Below are positions 37,166 through 47,008 of a stretch of DNA of 64,000 bases, piece by piece (position 1 is the stretch's first letter; the number at the start of each line of letters is the position of its first letter). The translations under genes were made by a program, and so were the position numbers. Origin of the DNA: an uncultured Granulosicoccaceae bacterium (GTDB lineage Bacteria > Pseudomonadota > Gammaproteobacteria > Granulosicoccales > Granulosicoccaceae); assembly GCA_937958675.1 (NCBI GenBank), contig CALGND010000027.1, positions 21,857 through 85,856 on the forward strand, given 5' to 3'. A model generated the notes under the pieces. That model searched no databases, had not been told where the DNA came from, and was given only the letters and a program-made list of their open reading frames with translations.

Positions 37166-38278
37166 CTAGGAAAAAGTGGCTTGCCCGCCCTTTATAAAAG
37201 GCAAGGCTACCGTTCTTGCTGCAATCGGCTTATCCCGAATAACAACGTCGCAGCTACCCGTCATGGGTTTGCTGGTGCGAATCATACCTATTGCTTTTTG
37301 TAGGCTAGGGCTAAAGGTGCCAGATGTCACTATTCCGATATCCTGACCTGCTAGCTGCACAACTTGACCGCTACGCAATACACCTCGGCCTTCTAGCACC
37401 ACACCGGTAACCGAGAACTTGCCACCAAAGGCTTTGTGATCTTCTAAGACTTCCCGGCCAATAAAATGGCGTTGCTCGTCATCGCAATCGACCACCCAAG
37501 CCAAGCCACATTCGACAGCGCTATGTTCTTCATCCAGATCATTGCCATACAAATGCATACCAGCCTCTAACCTTAAGGTGTCACGCGCGCCCAAGCCTGC
37601 AGGTCTCACACCATCGTCAAGCAATGCTTGCCAGAGCGCTTGCACTGAGGATTCTGGTAGTACGATTTCAACGCCATCCTCGCCCGTATAGCCGGTACGG
37701 GCAATAAACCAATCGCCAATAAACTTTGCAGAAAAACGTTTGAGATTTTGCTCGCTAGTTATGTCAGGCAGCATTTTTTTAACAACCGTATCAACATGCG
37801 CAATCGCCTTAGGACCTTGCACAGCGATCATAGCCAACCCAGTGGGTACGTCTATTGTGACGTCGCCTTGTTTATTTTTTTGCATCCACGCGATATCTTT
37901 TTCACGTGTGGCAGAATTAACTATCACTCGATAGTTTGTTTCGCTAAGCCTGTATACGATTAGATCGTCCAGAACACCACCCTGTTCGTTACACATACAG
38001 CTGTAGAGTGCTTTGCCGTCGCTTAGCTTGGCTACATCATTGGTCAGTAATATACGTAGCCAGCTTTGTGCATCGCCACCTTTAACATCAACGACGGTCA
38101 TGTGCGATACGTCAAACATGCCCGCAGCTGTTCGAACGGCTTTGTGCTCGTCAATTTGTGAACCGTAGTGGATGGGTAGTTGCCAACCAGAGAAGTCGAC
38201 AATCTTGCCACCTGCCTCGAGGTGGGCGTCGTACAGCGGTGTTTTTTGACTTGTATTAGCCACACTAATTTTAGACAA
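37166..38278 (-). CDS. gcvT: Glycine cleavage system aminomethyltransferase, T protein
   Basis: GcvT releases ammonia and loads the one-carbon unit onto tetrahydrofolate. Family stretches include TPLYDAHLEAGGKIVDFSGW, YTGEDGVEIVLP and LGARDTLRLEAGMHLYG. The frame is open from a TTG at 38317, but the TTG at 38276-38278 is chosen. It has GGGAGAG placed 6 nt before it and gives 370 residues, near the usual length. A GTG at 38263 is another candidate. Expression is probably set by the tandem glycine riboswitch immediately upstream. Confidence 0.95.
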   Translation of the reverse strand: MSKISVANTSQKTPLYDAHLEAGGKIVDFSGWQLPIHYGSQIDEHKAVRTAAGMFDVSHMTVVDVKGGDAQSWLRILLTNDVAKLSDGKALYSCMCNEQGGVLDDLIVYRLSETNYRVIVNSATREKDIAWMQKNKQGDVTIDVPTGLAMIAVQGPKAIAHVDTVVKKMLPDITSEQNLKRFSAKFIGDWFIARTGYTGEDGVEIVLPESSVQALWQALLDDGVRPAGLGARDTLRLEAGMHLYGNDLDEEHSAVECGLAWVVDCDDEQRHFIGREVLEDHKAFGGKFSVTGVVLEGRGVLRSGQVVQLAGQDIGIVTSGTFSPSLQKAIGMIRTSKPMTGSCDVVIRDKPIAARTVALPFIKGGQATFS

Positions 38279-38329
38279 ACCGATCTCTCCCAGCGCGCAA
38301 CCAAGGTGCGCAGACAATTGCTATTAGCT

Positions 38330-38535
38330 AAAGCCCCTCTGTCCGGGATACCTGAGAGATTCGAGCGTGTGCGCTCTTTCCCCGTGGGCGGGTATGCAAT
38401 TGACCAGTAGTCAAGCTGCTAGTCAAGCTATACCTCTCTCCAGAGTCAACTGGCTTCGCTGGTCCTTTGTGCCTGAGCGTTTTCGGGCGATTGCGCCTTC
38501 GGCGCCGGTGCAAGACCGGACTCTCCCAACGAGCG
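38330..38535 (-). promoter_or_regulatory. Tandem glycine riboswitch upstream of gcvTHP
   Basis: On the minus strand two glycine aptamers follow each other. The first (about 38436-38535) has GGGAGAGTCCGG, the GCGCCGAAGGCGCAA stem, CTCAGGCACAAAGGACC and CTCTGGAGAGAGG. The second (about 38331-38430) has CCCGCCCACGGGGAAA, AATCTCTCAGGTA and CCGGACAGAGGGG. This is the gcvT-type arrangement that turns on glycine cleavage genes when glycine is plentiful. Boundaries are approximate. Confidence 0.93.
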
Positions 38536-38550
38536 TAAGTTGTAGCACCA

Positions 38551-40116
38551 CTATACTGCTTTCCGCCTTGTTTGTGCCCAAAACATTGCAACAAACAACA
38601 GGCAAAATACTGCTATGGGGTAATTTCCAGTACGAGCGTAAGGTGTTACACCAGTGCGCGGAGTAACCGTCACATCCAGCACGCCTTGGCGGTTTTGCGC
38701 GATTCGCGCTCCAACAATTCCGCGGTGATCGATAACTGAACTCACTCCAGTGTTCGTCACTCTTACCAAAGGCCGACCTAATTCGCGAGCACGCATTTGT
38801 GCAATTTGTTCGTGTTGATGTGGCGCGACACGCGTACCAAACCATGCATCGTTAGACACATTAATCAGCACTGTGGCATCGGGCAGCACTGCACGCATCT
38901 CTTCGCCAAATACATCTTCGTAACAGATAGAAATACCCACTTGCTCACCCGCTACAGATAAGGGTCTGTGCGGGCCATCACCTGCAGACAAATCAGACAT
39001 GGGTATCGCTATAAAATGCTTTATTGGTTCAAGCAAAAATCTAAACGGCATAAATTCGCCAAACGGCACGAGATGACGCTTTTTGTACACAGCACTTTGG
39101 CTGCCTAGTTGTTTGACACTATTATAAAATTTACCGTCTTCTTCAGTAAATACGCCTGTGAGTAAATCGACTTGTCGTGCACGCAATTGCTCAACAAACG
39201 GTGCCATCGTTGCTTCAACGGAGGAATAATACGAAGGGATTGCAGTCTCGGGCCAGACGATAAGCTGTGTTGCGGGGTCAAGCTTGTCCAAGGATAGTCG
39301 TTGGTATTGCTCAATGGAAGTACGTAATCGTTCCTGACTAAATTTAAGTTCCTGAGGAATATTCGCCTGCACCATGCGGATAGACAGCTGGGTAATTTTT
39401 GGAGCAGTAAACTCTACCCGGCTTAGTGCAACCAAGGCTGCGCCTAATATACCAACGCAAACCAGCATACCCATAAGGCGCAGCGATGACTGTTTAAACA
39501 AGTTGCTAACGCTTTGTGGTGCAACATTTGATGCCTGTGTAAAACCAGAAGGCACGAACGCACAAGCAAACCAAATCCATACAAAGCCGATGCCATACAC
39601 ACCAATCAATGGTGCCAAGGCTCCCATCAGCGTACTGGTTTGGCTATAGCCGACTAACAACCATGGGAAACCACCCATAATCTTGCCGCGCAACAACTCT
39701 GAAACCAACCAAATTGATGCAAATAATAAGGCGTTAAATACACCTCGGTAATGGCCACGTAGTTTCAAGTACAGCCATGCTGTTAGCGCAGGAAACACAG
39801 TCATCACCAACACAAACAACATTGTCACGGCGACGGCTAAAGGTAATACTGCACCGCCAAATAGCGACACACTATTGTAAATCCAATGCACGCCAAACCC
39901 AAAGTAACCCAAACCAAACCACCAACCCGCTTTTAGGCCCTGCTTGGGGCTAAGCTTGTTGACAACGTCAAACAGCACATAAAGCGCTAGCCAAGAGAGA
40001 ACACTCCAGCCAAAGGGTGCAAAAGAGAAAGACATGGCAATCCCAGCCAACAACACTTTGATCAGCTGCACCGTAGGTAAGGCCACGGCTTGGGATGTTG
40101 AAGGCTTTGAGCGCAC
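38551..40116 (-). CDS. lnt: Apolipoprotein N-acyltransferase
   Basis: Lnt adds the third acyl chain to lipoproteins at the inner membrane. The 521-residue protein has about six N-terminal membrane helices and a C-terminal nitrilase-fold catalytic domain. The catalytic residues lie in IVWPETAIPSYY (Glu), KRHLVPFGEFMPF (Lys) and GISICYEDVFG (Cys). It starts at a GTG right after the corC stop. corC-lnt is a conserved pair. Its 3' end is only 16 bp from the glycine riboswitch. Confidence 0.96.
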   Translation of the reverse strand: MRSKPSTSQAVALPTVQLIKVLLAGIAMSFSFAPFGWSVLSWLALYVLFDVVNKLSPKQGLKAGWWFGLGYFGFGVHWIYNSVSLFGGAVLPLAVAVTMLFVLVMTVFPALTAWLYLKLRGHYRGVFNALLFASIWLVSELLRGKIMGGFPWLLVGYSQTSTLMGALAPLIGVYGIGFVWIWFACAFVPSGFTQASNVAPQSVSNLFKQSSLRLMGMLVCVGILGAALVALSRVEFTAPKITQLSIRMVQANIPQELKFSQERLRTSIEQYQRLSLDKLDPATQLIVWPETAIPSYYSSVEATMAPFVEQLRARQVDLLTGVFTEEDGKFYNSVKQLGSQSAVYKKRHLVPFGEFMPFRFLLEPIKHFIAIPMSDLSAGDGPHRPLSVAGEQVGISICYEDVFGEEMRAVLPDATVLINVSNDAWFGTRVAPHQHEQIAQMRARELGRPLVRVTNTGVSSVIDHRGIVGARIAQNRQGVLDVTVTPRTGVTPYARTGNYPIAVFCLLFVAMFWAQTRRKAV

Positions 40117-40117
40117 G

Positions 40118-40954
40118 TTAACCGGGTAACGTTACCTGGATCAGGTGTATTTGACGTGAATCAGATTGCAGCACTTTAAATTGACAACCATCAAGCACCG
40201 TTTCTTCACCGACAACTGGCATATGGCCAATGTGCTGCATCAGTACGCCGCCAATAGTTTGGAATTCTTCATCGCTAAAGCGCGTGCCCATGGAGTCGTT
40301 AAATTCTTCTATCGGGGTTAAAGCATGCACGTTATACATACCATCACCTAAATCACGAATGGTGGCATCTTCATCGGTATCGTGCTCATCGTCTATTTCA
40401 CCAACGATTTCTTCGAGCACGTCTTCGATCGTAACCAGGCCTGCTACCCCGCCATACTCATCCATCACAATAGCCATGTGATTGTGATCAGCACGAAAAT
40501 CTTTAAGCAGTACATTGAGGCGTTTGGTTTCAGGGGTAAAAGTTGCTGCGCGTGCCACGTCCGTTATGTCGAACACTTTTTGCCCTTTAGCGCCAGTGTA
40601 TTTCAACACGTCTTTAGCCAGCAACACGCCCACTATGTTGTCCTTATCTTCATTGATCACAGGAAAACGCGAATGGCCTGATTCAATGATGACTGGTAGA
40701 ATTTCATCTAACGATGCATCTTGCTCCAAGACTACCATTTGCCCACGTGGGATCATGATGTCACGAACGCGCATGTCAGTAACCTGAAACGCGCCTTCGA
40801 CCATTTGCAGAGTATCCGCATCGAATAGTTCGCGCGCTTGTGCGTCACGCAGTAGCTCTAGTAATTCTTCCCGATCACGTGGCTCACCGCCAATCGCGTG
40901 AACCAGCCTGTCCATTAGGGTACGTCCGCTACTCTCCGAGGGCGAGTCTGTCAT
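40118..40954 (-). CDS. corC: CorC/YbeX-family protein with paired CBS domains
   Basis: A 278-residue cytoplasmic protein with two CBS domains (about residues 65-190, containing VRDIMIPRGQMV, SRFPVINEDKDN and VMDEYGGVAGLVTIEDVLEEI) and a C-terminal CorC_HlyC domain. The family is linked to magnesium and cobalt handling and, with YbeY, to ribosome maturation. Its ATG overlaps the ybeY stop (ATGA). Confidence 0.95.
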   Translation of the reverse strand: MTDSPSESSGRTLMDRLVHAIGGEPRDREELLELLRDAQARELFDADTLQMVEGAFQVTDMRVRDIMIPRGQMVVLEQDASLDEILPVIIESGHSRFPVINEDKDNIVGVLLAKDVLKYTGAKGQKVFDITDVARAATFTPETKRLNVLLKDFRADHNHMAIVMDEYGGVAGLVTIEDVLEEIVGEIDDEHDTDEDATIRDLGDGMYNVHALTPIEEFNDSMGTRFSDEEFQTIGGVLMQHIGHMPVVGEETVLDGCQFKVLQSDSRQIHLIQVTLPG

Positions 40955-41472
40955 TTTGATTGGCTAAACACTGAGTTATAAGGATCAGGAATATTTAATG
41001 AGGATAGTATCTGAATTTCAGTCTGCTCCATAGCTTCGGCTTCAATTTCGGCGTGATGATCCATGCCGCCTAGATGCAACACGCCGTGAATCAATAAATG
41101 TGCAAAATGATGCTCAACTGGCTTACCTTGCTGCATGGCCTCATCTTGAATAATTTTTGGACACAACACAATGTCACCCAATAGCCCTGCGATTTCAATC
41201 GAGGGATCGACTAACTCCTCTATGGCAGAAAACGTCAACACATTAGTAGGTCGGTCGATATCACGATATTGTTTGTTCAGCGCTTGCATACTCTCAGAAT
41301 CAACATAGGCCACCGAAAGCTCAAGCTGGTCACCGTGAACGTCTTGGATAGAGGTTTGTTTAACGGCTTCGTTCGCCCAAAATTCGAGTTGTTCGGCTGT
41401 GGGCATAAATAAGCTGCTATCACCGCCTTGAATCGCCTCTGAATTGCACACAACGGTTAGCACGGTGCTCAT
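40951..41472 (-). CDS. ybeY: Endoribonuclease YbeY (rRNA maturation factor)
   Basis: YbeY is a zinc-dependent single-strand endoribonuclease in 16S rRNA maturation and ribosome quality control. The zinc-binding motif is HLLIHGVLHLGGMDH, and the substrate loop RDIDRPTNVLTFSA is present. The ATG at 41472 lies one base after the phoH stop and gives 173 residues, close to family length. An open frame reaching back to 41589 overlaps phoH and is not needed. Confidence 0.95.
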   Translation of the reverse strand: MSTVLTVVCNSEAIQGGDSSLFMPTAEQLEFWANEAVKQTSIQDVHGDQLELSVAYVDSESMQALNKQYRDIDRPTNVLTFSAIEELVDPSIEIAGLLGDIVLCPKIIQDEAMQQGKPVEHHFAHLLIHGVLHLGGMDHHAEIEAEAMEQTEIQILSSLNIPDPYNSVFSQSK

Positions 41473-41473
41473 T

Positions 41474-42439
41474 TCAGCGTTGATCACCCTGATGTTCAGC
41501 ATGCTCGTAAGCTGCAACAATACGTTGCACCAACGGGTGTCTGACAACATCTGAGGCGCTGAATCGGCAAAAGCCAATTCCATCGACATCTTCCAACACG
41601 TTTTGCACGTGCTTAAGGCCAGACAACTGGTGTTTCGGTAAATCCACTTGGGTTATATCGCCGGTGACAATCGCTTTGGAGCCAAATCCAATACGCGTTA
41701 GAAACATTTTCATTTGCTCAACGGTTGTGTTTTGAGCTTCATCCATGATCACACAGGAATGGTTCAGCGTTCGACCACGCATATACGCCAATGGAGCAAT
41801 CTCAATTACGTTGCGTTCAACCAGTTTACCAACACGTTCAATGCCCATAAACTCATATAGCGCATCGTAGATCGGGCGCAAGTATGGATCGACCTTTTGC
41901 ATCATGTCGCCAGGCAAGAAACCCAAACGCTCACCTGCCTCCACTGCTGGCCGCACCAACACTAAGCGTTGTACCTGTTCAGATTCTAAAAGTTCTACCG
42001 CACAGGCAACAGCCAAGAATGTTTTGCCGGTGCCAGCTGGGCCGATGCCAAACGTCAGGTCTCGCTCTTTAATACTGTTGACATATTCGCTCTGGCGTTC
42101 GCCTCGACATTGAATGGTCGAGCGCCTTGTTTTGATCACCACGCCCTGTGTTTCGGCAGCGCTGTTTTGCATCATCTCTAGTCCTGAGTCCTGTAAAAAT
42201 AAATGCACTCTTTCGGGTGCAAGCGTTTCCGTCTCTGTTGCAGCGTATAGGTGATTGATGAGTTTGCGCGCGTTTTGGGCTATTTTGTCTGGGCCCACTA
42301 CCATAAATTGATCGCCGCGGTTGCTAATCTCTACCTTTAACCGCTCTTCAATTTGTTTCAAATGCTCGTCAAACTGACCACAAAGGTTGGCCAGCCTATC
42401 GTTATCAGCTGGGCTTATTTTAAATGCTATTTCTGTCAT
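41474..42439 (-). CDS. ybeZ: PhoH-like ATPase
   Basis: A 321-residue P-loop ATPase of the PhoH family. The Walker A motif is [11 protein letters not shown], and the Walker B-like stretch [11 protein letters not shown] follows. The N-terminal region (about 1-90) has the KH-like fold typical of YbeZ. YbeZ interacts functionally with YbeY in RNA metabolism, and their genes are adjacent here. Its ATG overlaps the miaB stop (ATGA). Confidence 0.95.
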   Translation of the reverse strand: MTEIAFKISPADNDRLANLCGQFDEHLKQIEERLKVEISNRGDQFMVVGPDKIAQNARKLINHLYAATETETLAPERVHLFLQDSGLEMMQNSAAETQGVVIKTRRSTIQCRGERQSEYVNSIKERDLTFGIGPAGTGKTFLAVACAVELLESEQVQRLVLVRPAVEAGERLGFLPGDMMQKVDPYLRPIYDALYEFMGIERVGKLVERNVIEIAPLAYMRGRTLNHSCVIMDEAQNTTVEQMKMFLTRIGFGSKAIVTGDITQVDLPKHQLSGLKHVQNVLEDVDGIGFCRFSASDVVRHPLVQRIVAAYEHAEHQGDQR

Positions 42440-43779
42440 GGCACTTTAGGCATTTTTGCATCAATAGTGCCACGTAATGAATTAGGTCTGACTTCCGTTA
42501 TGAGCACGTCGACAAAAGAGCCGATTAGGCTTTCATCACCAGCGAAATTAACCACGCGATTATTTTCGGTTCGGCCTGCGATATCACCCGTATGCTTACG
42601 CGCTGGCCGTTCGACCAACACAGATTGCACGGTGCCGATCATCGCTTCGCTAATTGTCGCAGCTTGTTGTGCGATCGTTTGTTGCAGATGAGCAAGGCGT
42701 TCTTTTTTGACTCCCATCGGAGTGTCATCAGCAAGGCTTGCAGCTGGTGTACCGGGGCGCGGGCTATAAATAAAACTATATGATTGATCGAAGCCTATCT
42801 CTTCAATCAGCTTCATTGTGTCTGCAAAGTCTTGGTCGGTTTCCCCTGGAAAGCCAATGATAAAATCGGATGATAAGGTTAGTTTTGGACGTACAGCTCG
42901 CAGCTTTCGTATCTTTGATTTGTACTCCAGTGTTGTATGCCCGCGCTTCATCGCCGCCAAGATACGATCTGACCCACTTTGCACTGGCAAATGCAAAAAG
43001 TCGACAAGCTCAGGCACGTTGGCATAAGCCTCAATCAGCGAATCATTAAACTCAACCGGGTGCGATGTCGTAAAACGAATTCGCTCAACTCCTTCAATGG
43101 CTGCAACGTAGTGCACCAACACGGCTAGATCAGCAATACCACCATCGTGCATAGGGCCACGGTAGGAATTTACGTTTTGCCCCAGCAAATGGATTTCACG
43201 AACACCTTGATTAACTAAGGCGACGATTTCTGCCAGCACGTCGTCCATCGGGCGACTGATTTCTTCGCCGCGGGTGTATGGAACGACGCAGAAACTACAA
43301 TACTTGCTACAACCTTCTATGATCGACACATAAGCGCTCGGCCCATCGGCATTAGGTTGCGGCAGGCGATCAAATTTTTCGATCTCAGGGAAGCTTATAT
43401 CCATCACAGTTTTCTTCTGTGCTTGGGATTGTTTCAATAGTTCGGGCAAGCGGTGCAGCGTTTGAGGGCCAAACACTGTGTCCACATAAGGTGCTCGCTG
43501 CCGGATCACATCGCCTTCTTGGCTAGCCACACATCCACCAACGGCAATCAGTAAGTCCTTACGGGCCTCCTTTAGCGGGCGCCAGCGCCCGAGCTGCGAA
43601 AACACCTTCTCTTCAGCCTTCTCGCGGATGGAGCAGGTATTGAGGAGCAGAATGTCAGCATCAGCCTCGTTATCTGTTGTTTCGATGGGGCCGTCTTCGG
43701 TGAGCACATCCAGCATCTTCGCTGAGTCGTACTCATTCATCTGACAGCCGTGCGTTTTTATAAATACTTTTCGTGTCAT
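42436..43779 (-). CDS. miaB: tRNA-2-methylthio-N6-dimethylallyladenosine synthase
   Basis: MiaB is a radical SAM methylthiotransferase acting on i6A37 of tRNAs. The 447-residue protein has the UPF0004 domain with cysteines in [12 protein letters not shown] and [13 protein letters not shown]. The radical SAM cluster is [17 protein letters not shown]-terminal TRAM domain covers about 380-447. It heads the conserved run miaB-phoH-ybeY-corC-lnt. Confidence 0.97.
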   Translation of the reverse strand: MTRKVFIKTHGCQMNEYDSAKMLDVLTEDGPIETTDNEADADILLLNTCSIREKAEEKVFSQLGRWRPLKEARKDLLIAVGGCVASQEGDVIRQRAPYVDTVFGPQTLHRLPELLKQSQAQKKTVMDISFPEIEKFDRLPQPNADGPSAYVSIIEGCSKYCSFCVVPYTRGEEISRPMDDVLAEIVALVNQGVREIHLLGQNVNSYRGPMHDGGIADLAVLVHYVAAIEGVERIRFTTSHPVEFNDSLIEAYANVPELVDFLHLPVQSGSDRILAAMKRGHTTLEYKSKIRKLRAVRPKLTLSSDFIIGFPGETDQDFADTMKLIEEIGFDQSYSFIYSPRPGTPAASLADDTPMGVKKERLAHLQQTIAQQAATISEAMIGTVQSVLVERPARKHTGDIAGRTENNRVVNFAGDESLIGSFVDVLITEVRPNSLRGTIDAKMPKVP

Positions 43780-44199
43780 GGTGTGCCGGAGTCTCCGGCA
43801 TTAAACAGCAAATAAAGGGGAATCATACGCGATTTGGTGTGGCTCAGTGAGTGAGTTAGCTTGCTCAGGGACTAACACACCGTCCAATATATTGACTCAT
43901 CTCATCGTTTACATACAAGGCTCAGGGCCAGGGAGTAGCTCGTGGACAGGTGACCACAATACACTAATATAGATTTCACTTTAATAAAATTGCCTATCCT
44001 TTTGATTTATATAGCTTTATACTAAATATAATAATCGCCGATAACATTATTGAGCCCAACTAACGGGTTGCACAAGGCCTTTAATAACTCACCCTTAGCT
44101 AAGGCACGAAAAATGTAGAATAATTAGCAACATAGCGTCGTATTCTCACCCATTTTGGGCGACGGCTGCAACATTGACAATTAGAGAGATAAATTTTTG
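43780..44199. other. AT-rich divergent region between miaB and the cysNC-like gene
   Basis: This 420-bp region separates divergent genes. The part at 43975-44060 is markedly AT-rich with several -10-like hexamers such as TATACT and TATAAT, so the promoter of the downstream gene probably lies there. No cysD, no other gene and no recognised RNA family were seen. The downstream ATG has AGAGAGA about 10 nt before it. Confidence 0.55.
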
Positions 44200-45960
44200 A
44201 TGAGTAATCCAGCAATGAAAGTAAGCGATCAGAACCATTTGGATAACAATATCCAGGGCAACCAAAACCAGCTGCGCTTTGTCACCTGGGGCAGCTTTAA
44301 CGATGGCAAGAGCACGCTCGTTAAACGATTATTGTCGGATGCAGACAGTACTGTTGATGCGCGTCTTAACTTTATCGTCGCCGATGCGCCTGGCAACGAG
44401 CTCTACACGCCTGAAATGATTTCTGATGCATCCAGTGCTGATGTGGCGATTATTTTGTGCGATGCGGATGAAGGCGTACAAAAGCGAACGCGCCGCCATA
44501 CCTATGTTTTGTCAACGCTGGGCATTAAACAGATCGTTCTCGCCGTTAACAAGATGGATCTAAACGGCTACAGCGCTACCGTATTCAATAATATTGTCAA
44601 TGACTTTCGCGAGTACGCGCTTCAATTGGATTTTGACAGCATTGTGGCGATACCGCTGTCCGCCTTAGAAGGCGACAACGTTAGTAGCAAAAGCGATGCG
44701 ACACCCTGGTATGACGGCGACACCCTGCTCTCTCATTTAGAAACCGCAAAGGTCGATAACAGCGAACGCTTAGCTGCACCGTTTCGCATGCCTATTGAAT
44801 CAGCCGACTCTATTAACTCTGACACGCTAGGCTTTAACGGCACTATCGTGAGTGGTTCCGTAAAATCTGGCGACTCATTGCGTATAGCACCATCAGGAAA
44901 ATCAAGCACGATTGATCGCATAATAGAAAACGATGCTGACCTTACCGAAGCTGTTGCAGGTCAATCGGTCACAGTCACACTAAAAGACAATGTCGTACTT
45001 GAGCCTGGAGACGTATTGGCCAGTACTGAAATGCCGATCAGTGCGGCGGATCAATTTGAAACCACAATTGTTTGGATGAGTGAAGATGCGCTTTTCCCTG
45101 GCCGCCCGTATTTACTTAAGCTCGGCAGCAACACTGTAGATGCCACAATTACAGACATTAAACACAAGGTTCACGTGAATACCCTGAGCCAACTGGCGGC
45201 TAAGCAGCTCGAATCAAATGATATAGGTGTGTGTAACATCAGCACAGGCCAACAGCTTGCTTACGATGCTTTTAGTGATAACCACGATATGGGTAGCTTT
45301 ACACTGATTGACCGAGAAACCAACAATACTGTTGGCAAAGGATTGGTGCATTTCGCATTGCGTCGCTCGGACAACATCCATATGCAAGCCGTGGATGTGG
45401 ACAAGCAAGCCCGCTCAACCATGAAGAGCCAGAAAGCCTGCGTAGTTTGGCTAACCGGTCTATCAGGTTCGGGCAAATCAACCGTTGCGAATATCGTTGA
45501 ACGAAAACTTGCAGCGATGGGCCAGCATACCTATCTACTCGATGGCGACAATGTACGCCACGGACTTAACAAAGATCTGGGCTTTACTGATGCCGATCGT
45601 GTAGAAAATATCCGCCGCATTGGCGAAGTAGCCAAGCTCATGGTCGACTCAGGCTTGATTGTTATGACAGCTTTTATCTCCCCGTTTAGATCAGAGCGCG
45701 GCCTAGCCCGTAGCCTTGTAAATGAGGGTGAGTTTATTGAGGTGCACGTTGATACCCCGCTTGAAATAGCGGAACAGCGCGACCCAAAAGGTCTATACAA
45801 AAAAGCGCGCAGAGGTGAGCTGAAAAACTTCACCGGGATCGACTCACCCTATGAGGCACCTGAGAAACCAGAGATCAAAATTGACACTGGTAAAAATTCC
45901 GCCGAGGAAGCCGCTGATATCGTAATTGACGAGCTACGTAAGGGCGGAATACTGGGTTAG
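44200..45960 (+). CDS. CysN-like GTPase (shortened) fused to APS kinase CysC
   Basis: A 586-residue two-part protein. Residues about 26-395 follow CysN, the GTPase subunit of ATP sulfurylase. The P-loop GSFNDGKST (31-39), NKMD (117-120) and both following beta-barrel domains are present. The roughly 45-50 residues normally between the P-loop and the DxPG motif, which form switch I with its threonine, are missing. The usual DTPGHE is DAPGNE here, so its histidine is lost. Residues about 412-586 are a complete APS kinase with [19 protein letters not shown] and the FISPFRSER loop. No cysD is adjacent. APS kinase activity is likely; GTP-driven sulfurylase activity is doubtful. Confidence 0.85.
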   Translation: MSNPAMKVSDQNHLDNNIQGNQNQLRFVTWGSFNDGKSTLVKRLLSDADSTVDARLNFIVADAPGNELYTPEMISDASSADVAIILCDADEGVQKRTRRHTYVLSTLGIKQIVLAVNKMDLNGYSATVFNNIVNDFREYALQLDFDSIVAIPLSALEGDNVSSKSDATPWYDGDTLLSHLETAKVDNSERLAAPFRMPIESADSINSDTLGFNGTIVSGSVKSGDSLRIAPSGKSSTIDRIIENDADLTEAVAGQSVTVTLKDNVVLEPGDVLASTEMPISAADQFETTIVWMSEDALFPGRPYLLKLGSNTVDATITDIKHKVHVNTLSQLAAKQLESNDIGVCNISTGQQLAYDAFSDNHDMGSFTLIDRETNNTVGKGLVHFALRRSDNIHMQAVDVDKQARSTMKSQKACVVWLTGLSGSGKSTVANIVERKLAAMGQHTYLLDGDNVRHGLNKDLGFTDADRVENIRRIGEVAKLMVDSGLIVMTAFISPFRSERGLARSLVNEGEFIEVHVDTPLEIAEQRDPKGLYKKARRGELKNFTGIDSPYEAPEKPEIKIDTGKNSAEEAADIVIDELRKGGILG

Positions 45961-45991
45961 TCGCTACAATTTCGCTAACAAAGCGCACCGT

Positions 45992-46028
45992 AAAGCCCCG
46001 GCGCCTACCACGGCAATGGGGCTTTTTT
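45992..46028 (+). terminator. Intrinsic terminator of the cysNC-like gene
   Basis: AAAGCCCC (45992-45999) pairs with GGGGCTTT (46018-46025), and the stem runs into a run of six T ending at 46028. It lies 31 bp after the stop codon. Confidence 0.85.
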
Positions 46029-46137
46029 ATTGCATAATTTTAACAATAAGACTATTTGAACTATTCAACCGACGGTTAGCATCACCTGGTTCAGAAGAAC
46101 CTGTATTCTTTGCATTGGGCTTTTAACGGCGAGTCAA

Positions 46138-46944
46138 TTGAGTTTGAATGTGAAAGAGAAACTACACCAAGTTCTGGAATGGCGGCACTTCGAGACGGCA
46201 ATACTCGTTCTTATAATATTAAATTCGATCACCCTCGCCCTTGAGACTAGCCCCGCAGCAATGCAAGCCATAGGTGGCTGGATCTTTTTTGTCGACAAAA
46301 TATTTTTGGGTATTTTTGTTGTCGAGTTACTTATGCGCCTAAGTGACGATTTCAAGGGCTTCTGGCGCGATCCTTGGCGAATATTCGATTTCTTTGTGGT
46401 TGTTATTGCCCTGCTCCCAGCCACCGGCGCACTGGCCGTACTAAGGGCATTACGTATTTTACGAGTGCTTCGATTGATCTCGGCAGTACCTGCCATGAGG
46501 CGTGTAGTAGCAGGTTTATTGGGTGCAATGCCTGGCATGGTATCCATTGTGTTTCTAATCGCGCTTATCTTTTTTGTGTTCTCTGTTATCTCAACCAAAA
46601 TGTTTGGAGCAGCGTTCCCTGATTGGTTTGGGTCTTTAGGTGCATCGGCATACACCTTGTTTCAAGTGATGACGCTAGAGAGTTGGTCAATGGGCATTGT
46701 AAGGCCAGTGATGGAAGTCTTTCCTTTAGCATGGGTACTGTTTATTCCGTTTATTATTCTCACCGCCTTCACTGTACTAAACCTTTTTATTGGTGTCATT
46801 GTTGACGCAATGCAATCAGAGCATGAATCAACTGCCAGCACAGAACGCAATCAAATGATGAACGACAACGAAAATATTCTGGCCGAACTTCGTAGCCTAA
46901 GGAGTGACATTGCTGAACTTAGATCGCAGATCAAACCTTCTTGA
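46138..46944 (+). CDS. Bacterial voltage-gated sodium channel (NavBac)
   Basis: A 268-residue protein with six membrane helices. The voltage sensor S4 carries arginines every third residue (R103, R106, R109, R112). The pore loop has the selectivity filter TLESWSM (residues 179-185), as in NavMs and NavAb. A C-terminal cytoplasmic helix (about 230-268) with heptad-like spacing should form the four-helix coiled coil of the tetramer. The start is a TTG at 46138 with GGCGAG upstream; a GTG at 46150 is an alternative. Such channels occur in marine and alkaliphilic bacteria and have been linked to motility and pH response. Confidence 0.93.
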   Translation: MSLNVKEKLHQVLEWRHFETAILVLIILNSITLALETSPAAMQAIGGWIFFVDKIFLGIFVVELLMRLSDDFKGFWRDPWRIFDFFVVVIALLPATGALAVLRALRILRVLRLISAVPAMRRVVAGLLGAMPGMVSIVFLIALIFFVFSVISTKMFGAAFPDWFGSLGASAYTLFQVMTLESWSMGIVRPVMEVFPLAWVLFIPFIILTAFTVLNLFIGVIVDAMQSEHESTASTERNQMMNDNENILAELRSLRSDIAELRSQIKPS

Positions 46945-47008
46945 TCAATTCGGTGAAGAAGCGAAATCAACCCCTTTAGGTAGGCAATAATACTCAAGCG
47001 TATAAAAA

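Noticed and set aside
38423..38845. 140-codon frame on the minus strand across the lnt end and the riboswitch
   Set aside because: It overlaps lnt in another frame and runs through the glycine aptamer. Composition is that of a shadow frame.
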